In this document: positions 8,405 to 10,300 of the stretch, piece by piece | How positions within the stretch are numbered: the first letter of the stretch is position 1 | How the letters are laid out: every line of letters starts with the position of its first letter | Source of the DNA: an uncultured Senegalimassilia sp. | GTDB lineage: Bacteria; Actinomycetota; Coriobacteriia; Coriobacteriales; Eggerthellaceae | Direction of reading: 5' to 3' | Length of the DNA stretch: 10,300 bases | Assembly: GCA_937925385.1 (NCBI GenBank) | Contig: CALEWN010000350.1 | Location: 1-10,300, forward strand | Notes under the pieces: model-generated | Told to the model about the DNA's origin: nothing | Databases searched by the model: none | Seen by the model: only the letters and a program-made list of their open reading frames with translations | Program-made: the position numbers and the translations under genes

Positions 8405-8917
8405 ATGAAGGTGCATGTTGAGTTGGATGGCGGTCTGCTTGCGGATAGGTTCGGGAAGTATGCGTCCGAGCCGGACCGGCTGGAGGGCTTTCCCGTGCGT
8501 TCGTTTCCCATCGAGATAAGCGATGTGCCGCAGGAGGCGCGGACGCTTGCCCTGGCATTCATCGACTTTGACGCCATTCCCGTGGGCGGCTTCTGCTGGA
8601 TTCACTGGACGGCGTGCGACCTGCCGGCAACCACGATGGTCGTTCCCGAGGATGCCAGCCGTACGGGCGCGGTCGCCATGGTGCAGGGGCGCAACAGCAA
8701 CTGGTCGCCTATGGCGCATGGCAGCGATAACCCGCAGGTGCATTCCCGTTACTGCGGCCCGCAGCCGCCTGATGCTACGCATAGCTACACGTTGAACGTG
8801 TATGCACTCGATTGCGAGTTGGGGTTGCCGGAAGGTTTCTATCTCAACGAGCTGCGCCGCGCGATGGACGGCCATGTGCTCGACCAAGCGTCCGTGGGGC
8901 TGCCGAGCCGCGCGTAG
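8405..8917 (+). CDS. PEBP / YbhB-YbcL family protein
   Basis: This 170-residue protein belongs to the phosphatidylethanolamine-binding (Raf kinase inhibitor-like) family, small cytoplasmic beta-fold proteins with an anion- or ligand-binding pocket. The bacterial role is poorly defined. The marks are TLALAFIDFDAIPVGGFCWIHWTACDLPA (about residues 47-75), which matches the conserved D-x-D-A...HW pocket, and the second motif HSRYCGPQPPDATHSYTLNVYALD (113-136). The C-terminal helix is YLNELRRAMDGHVLDQASV. There is no signal peptide. The ATG at 8405 is chosen because a purine-rich site (GGAAGGGAAGGGGG, 8385-8398) ends six bases before it and the peptide opens at the usual first strand. An upstream GTG at 8318 would add an unlikely Arg-rich extension. 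It is divergent from asnB. Confidence 0.88.
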   Translation: MKVHVELDGGLLADRFGKYASEPDRLEGFPVRSFPIEISDVPQEARTLALAFIDFDAIPVGGFCWIHWTACDLPATTMVVPEDASRTGAVAMVQGRNSNWSPMAHGSDNPQVHSRYCGPQPPDATHSYTLNVYALDCELGLPEGFYLNELRRAMDGHVLDQASVGLPSRA

Positions 8918-8926
8918 GAGGGTGCG

Positions 8927-9067
8927 GTGCACGGCCTTTATATTCGCTTCGTTAGGGAGATTCTTACAGGAATGAAACGGATTCTGTGGTTTGGCGCTAT
9001 GCGGAGTAGCGCCGCAGGTGGGGTGTTTTACAATGGCGGGTACGCAATAGGGCGCCTGTCGTCTTGA
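8927..9067 (+). CDS. Possible 46-residue ORF behind the PEBP gene
   Basis: A GTG start at 8927 is preceded by GGAGGG (8917-8922), which overlaps the PEBP stop codon, with four bases between. The ORF is in the same frame as the PEBP gene and ends at a TGA only seven bases before a strong terminator, so it would be the last cistron of a two-gene unit. The peptide (VHGLYIRFVREIL, then TGMKRILWFG, later VFYNGGYAIGRLSS) is basic with some hydrophobic residues and matches no family I know. An internal ATG at 8972 would give 31 residues. Chance occurrence is quite possible, and evidence is limited to ribosome site, spacing and terminator position. Confidence 0.3.
   Translation: MHGLYIRFVREILTGMKRILWFGAMRSSAAGGVFYNGGYAIGRLSS
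9029..9034 (+). promoter_or_regulatory. TACAAT -10-like element before the terminator
   Basis: TTTTACAAT holds a five-of-six -10 hexamer, but there is no matching -35 at normal spacing and no TGn extension. A start near 9041 would give a transcript of about 75 bases ending at the 9075-9117 terminator, or a leader of about 145 bases for yhgE/pip upon readthrough. It lies inside the possible 46-codon ORF, so both readings may not be true. Confidence 0.25.
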
Positions 9068-9074
9068 CGCTTGG

Positions 9075-9117
9075 GCGCGGGCGGTCTGCCGTGAGGCTGG
9101 CCGCCCGCGCTTGTTTT
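9075..9117 (+). terminator. Intrinsic terminator upstream of yhgE/pip
   Basis: A perfect 10-bp GC-only stem (9075-9084 with 9101-9110) encloses an inner GCC-GTGA-GGC hairpin and is followed by TTGTTTT. It would end transcription coming from the PEBP gene, 157 bases after its stop. Because it sits 69 bases before yhgE/pip, it might alternatively act as an attenuator, but no alternative antiterminator pairing was found. Confidence 0.8.
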
Positions 9118-9185
9118 CGAGATGGCGCCGCGAGGTTTTCGATTCGCGCTCGATAGCGCTGGCAATGGAAGAGGTACCGCTTGCT

Positions 9186-10300
9186 ATGAAAAACGTTCTG
9201 CACGTGCTCGGCCGCGATCTGCTGCGTCTTTTGAAGGCGCCGGCCGCCCTGGTGGTGGTCGTGGTGCTGGTCGTGCTGCCGTCAACGTACACGTGGTTCA
9301 ACGTCATCGGCTTTTGGAACCCCTATGACAACACGGGCAATATGCGCGTGTGCGTGGTCAACGAAGACGCCGGGTCCGAGAACGACTTGATGGGTCAGAT
9401 GAACCTGGGCGATCAAATCGTGGACACGTTGCACGAGAACAACCAGCTGAAATGGGAATTCACCGATTACGACGATGCGATGCGCAAAGTGGAGTCGGGC
9501 GAGGTGTACGCGGCGTTCGTCATCCCTGAAGACTTCACCGCCAACCTGTTCACCATCGTGACCGGCGATTTCCAGCAGCCCAACCTGCAGTATTACGTTA
9601 ACGAGAAGATGAACCCCGTGTCGCCGAAGGTGACGGATGCGGGTTCCTCCACCCTTGACGAGACCATCAACGGCCAGTTCGTCTCGACGGTCAGCTCTGT
9701 GGTGGCGGACACGCTCAACGACAAGATCGCCGAAGCGGAGCAGAACCTTGGCGTAGCGCAGAGCAACTCGACCGCGCAACTTTCGCACGCCGTCGATTCC
9801 ATCTCCGATGCGCGCACGACCGTAAGCGGGCTGGCTGCCTCCACCGAGGAGGCCCGCCAGAAGGCGCAATCGGCGAAAAATCAGCTTGAGCAGGCTCGCA
9901 CCGATGCTCGGACCGTGCAAGATCAGCTGCAGCAGGTGAGCGACCTTTCCCTGACGTTGCAAAACAGCCTGGGCACGTTCACGTCGGTTGCCATGCCCGG
10001 CATGTCGAACACGAACCTGGTGTTGTCGCAGATCGCCTCGCAGGTGGCCGGGTCGATAACCGATGCGTCCAACGCCATATCCAGCGCGCAGGGCACGGTG
10101 GATGCCGCGGCCGATCGTGCCCAGGGCGTGCTGGACATGAACACCGCCGTCATCGAGCAGCTGCAGATCGTGCACGATCAGATGCCCGACTCCGATCCGA
10201 ACAAGGAGCAGCTGCGATTCGCCATCGATTCCCTGACCGCCCGCAACGATGAGCTGCAGCGCGATTTGAACGATCTGAAGACGCTTAGCGGCGACGTGGA
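9186..10300 (+). CDS. YhgE/Pip family membrane protein (5' part only)
   Basis: The visible 371 codons match the N-terminal half of the YhgE/Pip family, envelope proteins named after the Lactococcus phage infection protein and related to ABC-2-type membrane domains. Residues 19-38 form a membrane segment (PAALVVVVVLVVLPSTYTWFN), followed by the family pattern FWNPYDNTGNMRVCVVNEDAGS (43-64) and later YAAFVIPEDFT. From about residue 195 the chain is rich in A, Q, S and D with heptad-like spacing, as in the long extracytoplasmic coiled region of these proteins. The remaining membrane segments lie beyond the right edge. ATG 9186 is preferred because the first residues (MKNVLHVLGRDLLRLLKAP) are typical and GGAAGAGG lies 11 bases upstream; ATG 9165 is an in-frame alternative without a ribosome site. 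It may be a secretion- or export-related factor or a phage receptor; the function is unproven. Confidence 0.88.
   Translation, partial: MKNVLHVLGRDLLRLLKAPAALVVVVVLVVLPSTYTWFNVIGFWNPYDNTGNMRVCVVNEDAGSENDLMGQMNLGDQIVDTLHENNQLKWEFTDYDDAMRKVESGEVYAAFVIPEDFTANLFTIVTGDFQQPNLQYYVNEKMNPVSPKVTDAGSSTLDETINGQFVSTVSSVVADTLNDKIAEAEQNLGVAQSNSTAQLSHAVDSISDARTTVSGLAASTEEARQKAQSAKNQLEQARTDARTVQDQLQQVSDLSLTLQNSLGTFTSVAMPGMSNTNLVLSQIASQVAGSITDASNAISSAQGTVDAAADRAQGVLDMNTAVIEQLQIVHDQMPDSDPNKEQLRFAIDSLTARNDELQRDLNDLKTLSGDV

Noticed and set aside
8066-9307. 414 extra codons open upstream of the asnB ATG on the minus strand
   Set aside because: AsnB must start at Met-Cys, which is at 8065 with a good ribosome site and promoter. 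The upstream part lies opposite the PEBP gene, is Arg/His/Pro-rich and looks like no protein family, as expected for an antisense shadow in high-GC DNA.
9282-10175. 297-codon ORF on the minus strand opposite yhgE/pip
   Set aside because: The plus-strand frame has a clear family match and membrane segment; this one is its shadow.

Overview
The window looks like a chromosomal housekeeping region of a high-GC Gram-positive bacterium. The best guess is the actinobacterial class Coriobacteriia, perhaps Eggerthellaceae. That placement is an inference from protein style: an ATP synthase epsilon subunit reduced to its N-terminal domain, a DnaE with an apparently complete metal-binding PHP set, a long AsnB with an SSGIDSS loop, a YhgE/Pip protein, and one gene that looks leaderless. 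No rRNA, tRNA, CRISPR array, insertion sequence or phage gene was found.

Layout. Positions 1-1075 hold the end of the ATP synthase operon: the C-terminal part of atpD, then atpC one base later, closed by a strong hairpin terminator (1163-1195). Positions 1360-4795 hold dnaE, the replicative DNA polymerase alpha subunit, followed by a perfect 11-bp terminator (4827-4861). In the sequence as given, dnaE does not stay in one frame: it shifts near position 1578, inside a 12-bp palindrome, and a short piece of the PHP domain seems to be missing. Positions 4891-5972 hold truA (tRNA pseudouridine synthase), with a repeat-bearing N-terminal extension, and a 53-residue basic ORF whose ATG overlaps the truA stop (TGATG). 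A bidirectional terminator (6011-6039) separates this pair from the convergent gene asnB (glutamine-dependent asparagine synthetase, minus strand, 6065-8065).

A 339-bp divergent control region (8066-8404) carries a recognisable asnB promoter and a candidate promoter with a long leader for the next gene, a PEBP/YbhB-family protein (8405-8917). A possible 46-codon ORF follows directly behind its stop, then a terminator (9075-9117). The window ends inside a YhgE/Pip-type membrane protein (9186 to the edge).

The genes serve separate core functions: energy (atpD, atpC), replication (dnaE), tRNA modification (truA), amino-acid synthesis (asnB) and cell envelope (yhgE/pip). They appear to form short, separately terminated units rather than one pathway. 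No clearly new multi-gene system is visible. The points most worth checking are the broken dnaE frame, the two very small ORFs, the apparently leaderless truA with its extension, and a promoter-like site placed just before the terminator ahead of yhgE.
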